Assembly (NCBI GenBank): GCA_016630955.3
Contig: CM049998.1
Span: 310,001 to 374,000, forward strand
Direction: 5' to 3'
Length of the DNA stretch: 64,000 nt
Source: Didymella arachidicola
Lineage: Eukaryota > Ascomycota > Dothideomycetes > Pleosporales > Didymellaceae
A model generated the notes under the pieces. The model did no database searches. It was not told the DNA's origin and saw nothing but the letters and a program-made list of their open reading frames with translations. The position numbers and the translations under genes are program-made. How positions within the stretch are numbered: position 1 is the stretch's first letter; each line of letters begins with the position of its first letter. Of this stretch, positions 11,210 to 21,310 are shown piece by piece.

Positions 11210-12397
11210 TTAGCGACCTTCAATGAAGCCCCGAACGATTTTTTTCAGCTGCTCGTGCCCCTTTCTCCGTCCGATAGCCTCTGCTGTCGCGCTCTTCAAT
11301 GCTGCCTGCATTTGCTCTTTCTCGTTCCTGGATATTGCCAACCTGTTCTCGAGATCCGCAATGGTCATTTGCAGCATCTTGAGCGTTTGTTCCCGTTCGT
11401 AAAACTCTTCCATGACAGCCTCCAGTCTTAAACTTAAAGGCCAACCTCGTTCCTTGATCCGATAAGCTCGCTTTCCAGAGCTGCGATCTTGTTGCTGTGC
11501 AATATGTTCGCAGACTCGAGCTCACTTTGCAGATACATTGTATCGGTGCCTTTGTCTGCGGTCGTACCTTTATTGACATCCGGGAAGGGGCCACTCGCGC
11601 GAGCGAAGTCGGCACGACGACAGGGTGCAGTGTTGTACAGCTCGGGACTGATCGCTGGTGTTGCCATATCTGCAGGTATTAACCTGGGCTCATCGAACGC
11701 GCACCAGACTCTTGTGACATTTCCAGCTGTGGCGCAAGATTAGTCATAAACATCATGGTTGTACTGGATCGGCATCCTACCGGCATCTACCGCTTGACCT
11801 GTCCAGTCTTGAAAGTATTTCGCTGTAGCAGGCTCTCGTAACGTGGCCGTGATGTGATGACAGGCAATTGGAAAAAATTTCTCGAAGAACTTCGTCTTGA
11901 TGCGTTTCAAGTTGCCTCCCTCCCGCACAAGGACAAGGTAGCGTATGAAAGCCTCCAGACCCCCGCTCCTGAATACCGCATCATCGTAAAAAAAGCCTCT
12001 CTAGGTAAAACGCAGGTGCTATTTTGATTCCCTTGGTGCTGGCGCGGAACAGTGTTGTACCAGAAGAAGAAGAAGAAGAAGAAGTCATGAACATGCCCAT
12101 TTGATAGGAGCCAGGCTTATCCAACCAAGCATACAAGAGGTGAGATTCTGATTCAAACTTCAGATGAAGCTGATTGAGTTCTGACGGTAGCTCTACACAG
12201 GACCCTATATTAAGGGCCGTGATGGTTTTCTTCCTGATTTTCTCAACCCGCTTATCGCGGATCTCAGCCCGGACTACGAAGGTGCAGAGTGGGAAGTTGT
12301 GTTTGTACGCGTCTATCTGCGCGAAGTCCTCTGGGAACTCTGCTTTCGCCCATTCGTCGATAGAAGCAAGGGTTCTGTCGAGACAAGATGTCATCAT
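11210..12397 (-). CDS. Tandem coiled-coil family, copy A (apparent frameshift)
   Basis: First of three related genes. The frame opens at ATG 12397 with an N-terminal domain matching copies B and C (IDEWAKAEFPEDFAQIDAY). Homology leaves this frame at a run of seven T (minus strand) at 11994-11988 and continues one base off: FRSGGLEAFIRYLVLV, then NLKRIKTKFFEKFFPIACHH, which lines up with the FKEHFPxACRDIAE motif of the paralogs. A 54 nt intron (11780-11727) and possibly a 41 nt one with a weak GTTGGC donor (11445-11405) lead to a coiled coil (TIADLENRLAISRNEKEQMQ) ending LKKIVRGFIEGR. A pure (TTC)n tract encodes seven Ser near residue 108. Either a homopolymer error or a recently broken gene. 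Function unknown. Confidence 0.55.
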
Positions 12398-12505
12398 CGT
12401 CCCTGTGGTAGGTTTTTTTATGGGAGTTTGTCGTGTTGCTTTCGTTTCTTGAGGTGTTCAGGGGAAGCAGCTCGATTACAAACAGGAAGCAAACGCCTTC
12501 ACTCG

Positions 12506-14028
12506 TCACGTGTGAATGAGACATTGACCCATCTTTGAGTGTCTAATCTCCGCTCCATCGACCCTGGCTTTCAGAGTCACGCTCTCGTTATGGAGATCTT
12601 TGCGCTCCTCGTCTGCTTCTCGCCACCTTGCGTCGAGCTTGTGCAATCTGGTTTCAAGTCCAGCAGACTTTGCTTCAAGATCTTTCTTCGCTTTCCCTGT
12701 ATCGAGAAGCTTGGAGTTTAGGACATTAATTTTGGCTTTGTGATCATCGATCTTTTTCTCGGTGTCCTTCTTGTACGTCACCGTTCCTTTTAGTCGTGTT
12801 TCGAGTTCCTTGTTCTTGACATTTAGCTCACTCATCGTCTTCTCGGCCTTCTTCTTGTCTCTGTCCGTGGTCTTGACTGCTGACTCAAGACCAGTTATTG
12901 TAGCCTTGAGCTCTTGAACTTCTGTCTCGAGACCCTCATTTTCCCTATCCGCTGCGGCAAGCTTTGCCTCCAGTCCAGAGATTTTGGTGCTCAGCTCAGC
13001 AAATTTGGCAGCTAGATACTCTTTCTCTTTATCCACATCCAAAACCTTCGCTTCTAGCTCATGAATCCGTGTGTTGAGTCCGGTAGACTGCGTTACTAGG
13101 TCGTTTCGCGCATTCTCGGCGCTTGTAAGCTCGATCTCGAGGTCCCTGATTCTGGCCTGGAGCTTGATCTTCTCGCAAACATTGGCCGGCAGAGCTATGC
13201 CCAATTTCGTGAACCAGGAGGCATTGAATAATTTGTACATGGTATCCAATTCTTTCAGGGTTGGATCGACCGCTGAGCTTGGAGTGTGGGATGTCGCAGG
13301 GCTCTGCGCCACAGCTGGCGTGGACGATCTCAGCACTCGCGGGGCTACAAGCTAATGTCAGTATTGACACACCTGAAAGTGACAGACGCTAATTTAATTT
13401 TTGGGGCTTGTGATGATCGTGCGGGTGTGTCAGTTTGTGTTTGAGAAGGTATTCGGGTTGGCGTCTGGTAGATCGGCGTCTGTACGCGCGCTTGAGAAGG
13501 TGTCTCAGCACGTGTACGAACAGGTATTTGAGTCGATCTACTGGCCGAATGCTCAGCGATATCTCGACAGGCGCCAGGGAAATGTTCCTTGAAGGAATCG
13601 ATGTTGTGCCGGAGGACCGACTTCTGCGCGAGACGCGAGACGGTGAGATACCGCACAAGCGTTTCGAAGCGCGCAATGCCGACCTCATTCTCTGTTGGAC
13701 TGAGCCAGCAGAAAGGCGCAGTGAAGTTGATGAGAGGATCAGTCAAGTCTTCATGAGGCTGGATATTTCCCTCTCCGTTCTTATGACCAACATCGATGCC
13801 TTCTGTCCCTTTCCATGCAAAGACCGGTTCATTGTCAGCATGAGTAGACCCCACCTTCACGGCATCGACTTTGTACGTGGAGAGTCCACCGTCGAGTTGG
13901 ACACGGATGCGCGAGAAGGTGAGGCTTGCAGTTTTGATGTAGGTATCGAACCTAGCAAAATCATCGGGGAATGCCGTGCTTGCCCACTCACGGATGGCTC
14001 GCAACGTCGTCGTCTGCTTTGGCGCCAA
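12506..14028 (-). CDS. Tandem coiled-coil family, copy B (intact)
   Basis: Exons 14028-13373 and 13328-12506 join across a 44 nt GTGTGT...AG intron to 492 residues. Residues 1-160 form the shared domain: IREWASTAFPDDFARFDTYI at the start, a middle with FAWKGTEGIDVGHK and APFCWLSPTENEVG, and the signature RFETLVRYL and FKEHFPGACRDIAEH. Next is a Thr/Pro/Ser/Gln-rich linker (about 160-250), then a long coiled coil (about 275-485) with repeated LExKLxxxxxE heptads (ISGLEAKLAAADRENEGLET). I do not recognise the N-terminal domain as any named family. The coil suggests self-association or a scaffold role; this is inference. No signal peptide or membrane segment. It lies 108 bp upstream of copy A on the same strand. 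Best-preserved member of the trio. Confidence 0.7.
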
Positions 14029-14685
14029 CTCGTTAGTAAAGGTGATTGAAGAATATGAGGATATGTTTTCAGCATATGTGTGAGGACAAAGTTAAAGCTT
14101 ACGATTAAAATAACTCGAGAGTGGCCTTCACCTCCCCTCACCGTCTTCCCATGCGGTGTCCGAGCGCGTTTGCACAAGATTGGTTGGCACAGAAACGCTC
14201 GATGCCTGTAATTCGAACCGCGATCTAATCAAAGTATAGCTTCAGCACAATCTCCAGTAGAAGCAGGTACTCCGGATCCAGGAGACGTGCATGTAACACG
14301 CGTTCAGGCGCATTCCAAGATGCAGGGACTTTGCCAAAACCATGATTCTCGTTATGCGCAAATGCTCAAAAATTCCGGTGCTATGCCTTCTGACCTACAA
14401 TACTTCCATTTACTTCCAGAGCGTCAGCCCACACAGACACAGCTACCAAAACCCTCAGGAACTCACATCAACCTCTCACCAACCAGACCCCGCAGGATCC
14501 TCACAACGACCACAAACAACAAAGAAGCCACGACACAAAACCCGAAAAATCATTCCCATCCCATCTCCCAAACCACCCACTCAACCCCAACCAAGCTACA
14601 TCTCCACAGCAGCCCTGCTTTACAACCCCCTCGTGCCTACCGGACACCTCCCCCCGCCTCCCCAGCGCGCCCTCCAACACCCTCT

Positions 14686-15705
14686 TCAACCCCTCATACT
14701 CATCTCTAACCCTCCCCGCTTCTCCCTCCGCCCTCTCAGCCCTTGCCTTCGCACTGCCCGCCTCTCCCCCTCTCCCCTAGCCTCACGTGTCCCCCGCTCC
14801 ACCTTGGCAATCCCAACCGCCAGCTCGATGCGCTGCGCCTCAGCTTGCTTCCCCTTCTGCGTTGCTTCGGCCAGGCGTGCCTCGAGGTCTGCGATTTTTG
14901 TATGCAGGCTAGCGAGCTCGTGGCGGTGGGATGCTTGGGCTGTGGTTGTTTATGAGAGGAGGGTTGAGATGGGTTGGGTGAGGGTCTGGAGGTGCTGGGA
15001 GGAGGGGGAGGGGGGATGGTGGCTTGGGGTGTTTGAGTAGTGGGTTGAAGGATGGGGAGATGGGGTGGGGAAGTGGTGTGCTGTATGGTGATGTTGGCGG
15101 GGTTGCGTGGAAGTTTGAGTTCTGTGGGAGTTGGATGAGTGATAGATTCTCGAGGGTAATGGACTGGATGACTCACTGAGAAGGTAGGGGCGGTTGGAGT
15201 TGTTTGTGCTGTTGAGTTTGCGCGGAATTTGCTCGGCGATGTCGCGACTTGCGCTGGGGAAATGCTCCTTGAAGCAAGAGATGTTGCCTGCTAGGATAGA
15301 GGGTCGACTGTGTGTAAGAAAAATGTAGCGGACGAGAGCTTCTAGGCGCGCAAAGCCCGCCTCGTCTCCGTCTGGGTCGACCCAGGAAAAGGGCTCGATG
15401 AGGCTGATCTTCTGGCCCGTAGTATCTTGCTGAAACCTTATAGTTTTCTCCTCACACTTGGAACCCAAGTCAATGTCTCCACGTGTTCTCAATGCATAGA
15501 ATGTTGTGCCGCTACTCTCGACCGTACCAATGTGAATAGCAGTGCCTCGTTCTGATGTCGCGGGAAAAGTTTGACCCTCGGTACTTAAGTACAGCATGAA
15601 GGTGAACTGCTGCGATTTAACGTAGGTCTTCAACGCGGTGAATTCGCTTGCAAAGGCCGAGGTCGCCCATGCTTTGATGCTCGATATCGTTTCTGTACTG
15701 CGCAT
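14686..15705 (-). CDS. Tandem coiled-coil family, copy C
   Basis: The frame opens at ATG 15705 with the family domain: IKAWATSAFASEFTALKTYV, FSWVDPDGDEAGFARLEALV and FKEHFPSASRDIAEQI. The open frame then stops at TAA 14952-14950 after a Pro/Ser/His-rich stretch. A GTGAGT donor at 15176 and CCACAG acceptor at 14940 define a 237 nt, frame-keeping intron that would skip that stretch and join directly to the coil (SLHTKIADLEARLAEATQKG), giving 260 residues. Further on, homology to the end of copy A (EGLKRVLEGALGRR against EQLKKIVRGFIEGR) sits in another frame, past a G/A-rich run near 14765-14790; that frame stays open to 14501. So either a second unusual intron or a frameshift is present. Function unknown. 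Confidence 0.5.
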
Positions 15706-15885
15706 GTTTGGCTGTATTGAGGATGATTTGTGTTAGTGAGAGGGTGGTGATATGCCCAGGGGAGGGCTGGTTAGTTAGCCTTTGGGGCCTCCACTTCACC
15801 GTGAGAGCGTTTGACACGATGAAGCGAGGCACGGTCGGAGTGACAAATTCCATCGATTGGGGACCTATAATATAAGTCTAGTAGC

Positions 15886-17129
15886 TCACGGCTTCAGCAG
15901 CAGCTTGCCGGTCGTCTTCCGCCCCTCAATGTCGTCAGTTGCGCGCTTGACGTCCTCGAGCGGATAGACATCGTGAATCCTAACGTTCAGTCCGTCCCTC
16001 TCAATGAAGCTCCACAGCTCCTTAGCGTACTGCTGCAACTCCTCGCGCGTCGCGATATAGTTGAACAGCGTAGGCCGCGCAAGCTTCGCGTTCTTCGCGG
16101 AAAGGCGTCTACACCACGTTAGCAACCGAACCTCTCCCCAACACGCATCGACACTTACGCAAGCGCAAACCCAGTAACCGGTCCCGAAGCGTTTCCAAAG
16201 CTAACCATCGTGCCCTTCCTCCTCACAACCGCCAGACTGCTATCAAACGTGTCCTTGCCCACAGAGTCAAACACAGCATGCACACCTTCACCCCCAGTGA
16301 TCTCAAGCACCTCCTTGACAAACACATCCCGGTCATCGGCATGGTACTCCAGCACCACCTCAGCGCCATTCTGCTTCGCCAACGCCCTCTTCTCGGGCGT
16401 CGACGCCGTCGCAATGGTCCGCGCCCCAACCGCCTTCAGCAGCTGACACAGCCACAGCCCCACGCCGCCCGCGGCAGCAGTAACAAGGACCCAGTCGCCC
16501 TTTTGCACGGCGTGCGCTTCGCGGATCAGCGTCAGAGCAGTGAAGGCCTGGAGGGGCGCAGCGGCGCCAATCTTGGTGCTGATGGAGTCTGGGATGGTTA
16601 CGACGTAGGCAGAGGTTGCTGCGGTGTACTCGGCGTACGCGTTCTGGCCCAAGTAAGCTACGCGGGCGCCGACGGTGAGGTCGGAGGGCGCGTTGGGGCC
16701 GAGGGCGGCGATGGTACCGGAGCCTTCGCGACCGAGAATGTAGGGGAATTTGGGGGGGTTGTAGACGCCGGAGCGGAAGTAGCTGGGTCTTGTTAGCGAT
16801 TCGTGTTTCTAGAATGGTTGTTGTTTGCAGGTTTGATATGAGGATGATGCTCACGTGTCGATAAAGTTGATGCCAATGTACTCGTTCTTAATGAGCACCT
16901 CGTCGCCCTTTGGCTCGGGGACGGGCACATCGGTCTTGTACTGAAGAACATCCGTCCCACCAGTCTTCTCAATGAGAACCGCCTTCATAGTCTTGGGAAG
17001 AGACGACATGTTTCTAATTGAGATAGCTCTTGGACCGAGCTGGCGGCCGAGGGAAGCTAGTCTTGTTGATGCAATTGAAGTCGAAGTAGACAGTCTGAGG
17101 GCGCGAGCAGCGTGTGAAGCCAAAAACAT
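15886..17129 (-). CDS. NADPH:quinone oxidoreductase (zeta-crystallin-like), likely mitochondrial
   Basis: Exons 17129-16855, 16782-16159 and 16108-15886 join to 373 residues, with introns of 72 and 50 nt (the second has a GCTAAC branch site). Medium-chain dehydrogenase/reductase of the quinone oxidoreductase group, like yeast Zta1. The core starts at MSSLPKTMKAVLIEKTGG (residue 41). Key parts are IGINFIDTYFRSGVYNPP, ILGREGSGTI, the NADPH-binding VTAAAGGVG (about 192-200), SVGKDTF and the end GKTTGKLLLKP-like segment (GRKTTGKLLLKP). No catalytic zinc cysteines are present, as expected for this zinc-free group. The first 40 residues are rich in Arg, Ser, Thr and Ala without acids and look like a mitochondrial presequence; an inner start would give a cytosolic form. 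A TATA-like GGATAAATATCC lies about 50 nt upstream. Confidence 0.9.
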
Positions 17130-17521
17130 GCGATTGAAGCTTTTAGAAGCAGATAGAAGACGCGACTGAGGAAGAGTGGATATTTATCCGGCGCTGTAAT
17201 GCTTGAGGTTGATGATAAATGCACGATGCTATATCCGAGAGAGCCCCGCTTTCCGCGCACGTCATCCCTCTTTGGATGTGGAGGGCGCAACGACCCCACC
17301 GAACGGACTGCGGTAAATATTGTGGGTGGGTTCTGGAGGGGTTTGCTGACATACCTTCGTATTGAAATATTTATAGCCTGCAATTTGACAGATGGTCTAG
17401 AGATCGGCTGCTGTAGCTACTTTACTGCACAAGTAACAGGCTCTGTATTTCAGCCCCTGCCCTGGACGCCGTTACCCACCTAGAATACCCCTACCCTCTA
17501 CCGCAATACTGTGATATCCTA

Positions 17522-17552
17522 TTGTGGTACATGGCATAAGTAGTGTAGGTGG
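17522..17552 (+). repeat. MITE left terminal inverted repeat
   Basis: 31 bp, preceded by TA. It differs from the inverted right copy at two positions. Confidence 0.75.
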
Positions 17553-17709
17553 AGAACGGCGACAAGGGGTAAGGACTGAAGATAAGAGCAGATTTACCGT
17601 GTAATCTGACTAATTAAACAATGCTTTCTGTGATAACTCTTGCTATTTATCCAATAGAATGCTGCAAAGATTTCGCAGCGCATAGTCTAATCATTAGAAA
17701 CTCCGAGAC

Positions 17710-17740
17710 CCACCTACACTACTTATGCCATATACCACAG
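17710..17740 (-). repeat. MITE right terminal inverted repeat
   Basis: 31 bp, followed by TA at 17741-17742. Confidence 0.75.
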
Positions 17741-18317
17741 TAGCACAGCAACAACCCCTGCGATCTGCCCAATCTACAACCCCTAGTACTAGAGGAGCAT
17801 TTCAACCTATTAGTTCTGCGCATAACATGACTGAAAAATACAACCGAAGACCTGTGTAACCATCTCACCCCGTCGTACCCGTCTCCCCCACGACATACAT
17901 CCAGGATCCCACACTAGACGCGCAGACGATGAGCTCGACACCCACACACCACCGTCCTAACACAGCTAGGTACAATCTTAACACCATATCAGCAATTCTC
18001 AGATCTCGACTCCATCCACCCCCAACCTCACACATCACCACTAAGCGTCCACACGCACGATGAACTTCAAAACACATTAATTTTTGAGTTCGTATTCATC
18101 AGAAAAATCGTCATTCGCAACCAGGAAAACCACACGCCCCCACACGCCATTGCTTCAAAGCCAAACTCGCTTGGCCACGAAGCAAGAAATGCACCTAGCC
18201 CGTGATACGCATGCGATACCCGCCACCTCCACCGCACCGTGGGACAAAAAAGAAATAATCGCACCAGAGCCCAATGGCGTGTGGTGAGCAGACCGTTGCA
18301 CGCATCTTGAAACCCCA

Positions 18318-19175
18318 TCATACCTTCACCTCATGCGCTGAATAGTATCGATACGATCCATCTCTATCCCGCAGCATTAGCACGTTGAAACCTCGCGGAA
18401 AGACTGGAGTGGGTGGGTAGGTAGGTAGGTAGGAAGATAGACTTACAGATCTCATCCACCTCGCCCTCCCCATCGACATACTCGCGCGCATCAGTGAAGA
18501 CGTCGCCGTCACTATCGCCGTCGCTCTCCATGGGCTCGGATTTGACCATCTGGTGCTCGCGGGCGCGGAAAGCGTTCAGCGGGCGCGGTTTAGCCGTGGG
18601 AGTCGACTTTGCGCGCTTGCGTGTCTTGTCCACCTCTTCTTCGTCCTCGGACTGCTCGTAACGCAGCGTCTTGCTAGGGGTGCGCTTGCGCTTCGGCGTA
18701 CCCTCTCCTTCTCCCTTTCCCTTCTTGGGCGTAGCAGTCGCAGGAGTCTTGCTCGTGGTAGGAGTCGGCGTGGGCGTGGAAGGCGCACCCGCGTCGCCAC
18801 GCTCGAAGGCGAATTTCATGCGAGAGTAGCGTTTTGAAACTGCGCCCTTTGTGCTCCCGCACTTCTCCGCTATGGCGGTCCAGTCGAAGCCGGTGCCGCG
18901 CTCGGAGTGCTTGACCATCAACCACAGCATCTCCTGGCTATCCTTACCAACATGCCCCTCTTTCTCCATGGCCTGCTTGAGCCGGGACCAGCGCTTCGTC
19001 ACTGCGCCTTTTTCAAGGGAGAGCGCGGCGCAGATCGGGACCCAGTCTACCTACAATAATATTAACAAAGATGGCTGCTGGTGAGAGACAATCTTACGTT
19101 GGGGTTGCCGTTGACAGTCAGCACGGCGTAGAGGAACTGTATGTTCTGCGTGTCTTTGGATGGAGTGGAGGCCAT
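18318..19175 (-). CDS. SANT/Myb-like DNA-binding protein, 3 exons
   Basis: Exons 19175-19098, 19050-18447 and 18337-18318 join to 233 residues. Two Myb/SANT-like repeats are visible: residues about 10-45 (FLYAVLTVNGNPNVDWVPIC ... GAVTKRWSRLK) and about 60-105 (MLWLMVKHSERGTGFDWTAI ... GAVSKRYSRMKFAFERG), each with spaced aromatics and a basic last helix. The rest is Thr/Pro-rich, then basic (KKGKGEGEGTPKRKRTPSK, a likely nuclear signal), then acidic. Fungal nuclear proteins of this layout are uncharacterised. The last exon is only 20 nt and adds HEVKV. The 109 nt second intron contains a GGTAGGTA-type microsatellite (about 18411-18433). A GGGATAAAAAGG TATA-like box lies at 19305-19316. Start chosen at MASTPSKD, since the upstream ATG adds a leader-like stretch. 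Confidence 0.7.
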
Positions 19176-19665
19176 GGTGGAGTGGTGGGTGTGTATTGTG
19201 AGTGGGGGTGCCGGTGTGGAGATAGGGAATTGGTGCGAGAGAGAGTTGTCCAGAGGGTAGTGTAAGAGAGAGAAGGTCGAGAAGCAGAGCAAGGCACCAG
19301 TCTACCTTTTTATCCCCCAGTCTGCCTTCACCGTGAGGTCCTACAGCACGCAGACAAGCAGGGACACATTGTCATTCTTAGCATAGCTCCGCGCAGGTGC
19401 AAACGTTGTAATTGCAGAGTGAGCAGGGTCCGTGGTTGTCTAGGTGAACGTGAAGTCGAGCGCTGAGAGGAGCACCGCTTTGCAGCGGTGTGACAGCGCC
19501 TAGGAGGGGAATTCGGTCGAGGATAGACGGGAATGGCACGGCCTCACAACATACACAAGGGATAGGGCTATGAGAAGAAAAGAGAGACTCGAAGAGGAAG
19601 AAGAAGGGTATCCATACACCTGCAATGCATCTACCATCACCCCCAACCTATCTACCCCCACCCCC
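19176..19665. other. Intergenic, SANT-like gene / NOP53
   Basis: 490 bp: promoter of the SANT-like gene (TATA-like box 19305-19316, CT-rich leader on the minus strand) and the 3' flank of NOP53. No gene seen. Confidence 0.45.
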
Positions 19666-21082
19666 CTACTTCGCAGCAGGCAGCTCCCAATCCTTATAAC
19701 TCCACTTCTCACTCACCGTGTATTTCTTCTGCTTGGCGTACGGAATATGCCTCCTACTCTCCACAACGCCGCGCAGCATCATACTCCGGAAGCGGTCTTT
19801 GAGCAGGTTGCCCTCGGGTTTCAGGGCGCGGAGCGAGTCGCGCAGGTCCGAGGGGAGGACGACTTCGAGGGGGGCTTGCATGATGCTGGGTGTGTTAGTT
19901 GGTGAATAAAGTATATAGAGGAGGAGGAGGAGGAGGAGGAGGAGGGGGGCGTACGGGATCTTGCCAAACTGCTTCTTTCTGAGCTCCAGATCCTCGCCGT
20001 CTTGGATATCGAGTGTGCCCTCGGCCTCGGCCTGGATCGCAGCGGCCATGCTCTTGGCGGCATCTCTGCTGCGCTCCTTCTCCTCGACACTCTTGGCTAG
20101 CGCCTTGATCATCTGGACTTGCTGCTCTTTTAAGCGCATTTTGGCGTCATGTTTGGCTTTGCGCTCGGCGTCTTTTCTGCGCTTGATTTTGTTGCGCTGG
20201 GTGGCAGATTTGCGCTCGGGGCGCTTTGCCTGTGGGTTGTCGGCCTCGTCGCCGCTGAAGCCCTCCCACTCGCTCTCCCAGACGCTTTCCTCGCCCGAGT
20301 CGGAGTCTGTTTCGGCGGCGGCGCGCTCCATGCGCTCTGCTTCCTCTTGTGCTTCCTGGAGTCGGCGCTTCTCGTCGGCGACGGCCTTTTCGGACTCTTT
20401 GATCAGCAGGGCCTGCCACTCGTCGAAGTTGGGGTTGTAGCTCTTTCCTGCGCTGGGCTTGAGGACCGAGGGGATCTTCTTGCCGTCTTTTGCGAGCGAG
20501 ACGGGTGCGCGCTTGAGGGTGACGGGTTCGACTTTGGGCTTCTTCTTCTCGAGAAAGGAGAATTCGGGCTGCTCCTTGACTTCTTGGACGGCCCAGGGAT
20601 CGTGGTCGGCGGTGGTGCCGGACTGCACGACGTCTTTCTTGACCTGCTCGCCGCCGTAGGCAATAGCGCGCAGGCGGTCGTACTCTTTTCCTGAGACCTT
20701 GGCCTTCTTGCGCTTGCCCTCGTTGTCGATGTCGGAGAGGCGCTTGCGGGAAGGGACGGCGGGGACGGCGGAGCGGGCGGCGAGGATCTGGTCGACTTTC
20801 AAGGGCTTGTGGCGCGATTGGACTTTTTTCTGGATGGCAGCGTCGCCGGCGGTGTCGACGGCGAAGAGTTGGTCGGAGGGCTTCTCGGCAATGACGCCTC
20901 TACAGACGTGTTAGCAGGCATGCGGTGGGCGGGCGCGAAGTGTTAGCAACTTGCCCTGCGATAATCTGATCCCGCACTTCATCGAGCCCCTCGGCGACCG
21001 CTGTGACGTCGACATTCTTCCTCCAGGCCTTCTTGCCCTTGCGGCTCTTCTGCTTGTACTGTGCGGGCGCTGCGTCTGACAT
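19666..21082 (-). CDS. NOP53: Ribosome biogenesis protein Nop53 (GLTSCR2/PICT1 family)
   Basis: Exons 21082-20955, 20899-19955 and 19885-19666 give 430 residues. The start is MSDAAPAQYKQKSRKGKKAW with the family's basic KGKKAWRKN. The body is charged and partly coiled (EKRRLQEAQEEAERMERAA; KSATQRNKIKRRKDAERKAK). The end is the Nop53 signature: APLEVVLPSDLRDSLRALKP, EGNLLKDRFRSMMLRGVVE and a closing YTVSEKWSYKDWELP. The protein acts in the nucleolus on 60S precursors and recruits the exosome helicase Mtr4 for ITS2 processing. Intron 1 (20954-20900) uses a GC donor (GCAAGT). Intron 2 (19954-19886) is 69 nt, keeps frame and has no stop: its pyrimidine run would read as a poly-Leu insert if retained. 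It is divergent from YPT6 with 228 bp between starts. Confidence 0.9.
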
Positions 21083-21310
21083 GTTGCTGTGTGTGGGTTG
21101 CAGACGTCCTCTGGGCTTTTCCAAAATTTAGTATCGCGGGCGCGCTAAGACCCCTGCCCGTTACTCCCGGCGGTGTGGGGACGTCGACCAGCACCGCTCT
21201 CCTATTCAGATTCAGACCCCACGTCAACCGCGAGACCCTGCATCTACCACGAGCGCTCCGATCGGCAGGCCTCCCACTCGCAGACTCGCATAGACTCGCA
21301 CAGACGCATC
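21083..21310. promoter_or_regulatory. Shared divergent promoter NOP53 / YPT6
   Basis: 228 bp separate the two start codons, so both promoters and 5' leaders must fit here. No TATA box is evident. Confidence 0.5.

Larger units (their letters stand above)
17522..17740. mobile_element. MITE, 219 bp, 31 bp terminal inverted repeats, TA target duplication
   Basis: The ends 17522-17552 and 17710-17740 are inverted copies that agree at 29 of 31 positions (core GGCATAAGTAGTGTAGGTGG). They are flanked by TA at 17520-17521 and 17741-17742. The inside is AT-rich and has no open frame. Short length, inverted ends and a TA duplication fit a non-autonomous Tc1/mariner/pogo-type MITE. Its ends do not match those of the two autonomous-type elements elsewhere in the window, so another transposase must mobilise it. 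Confidence 0.75.
17130..18317. other. Intergenic with an embedded MITE
   Basis: About 1.2 kb with no recognisable gene. It holds the quinone oxidoreductase promoter, the terminal-inverted-repeat element at 17522-17740 and the 3' flank of the SANT-like gene. The sequence outside the element is AC-rich near 17750-18060. Confidence 0.5.

Noticed and set aside
13345..13372. A 28 nt GTGTGT...TTGTAG intron in coiled-coil copy B
   Set aside because: Too short for fungal splicing and wrong phase. The 44 nt version ending at 13329 restores the frame.
14200..14230. A tRNA B-box-like GGTTCGAATTA on the minus strand
   Set aside because: No matching A box, acceptor stem or anticodon arm at the right distances.
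14287..15040. Overlapping plus-strand frames rich in Pro/Ser/Thr
   Set aside because: Simple-sequence bias opposite the coiled-coil copy C and its linker; no conserved content.
4733..17129. A secondary-metabolite cluster built around the aldo-keto reductase and quinone oxidoreductase
   Set aside because: No polyketide synthase, peptide synthetase, terpene cyclase, P450 or transporter is present, and housekeeping genes lie between.
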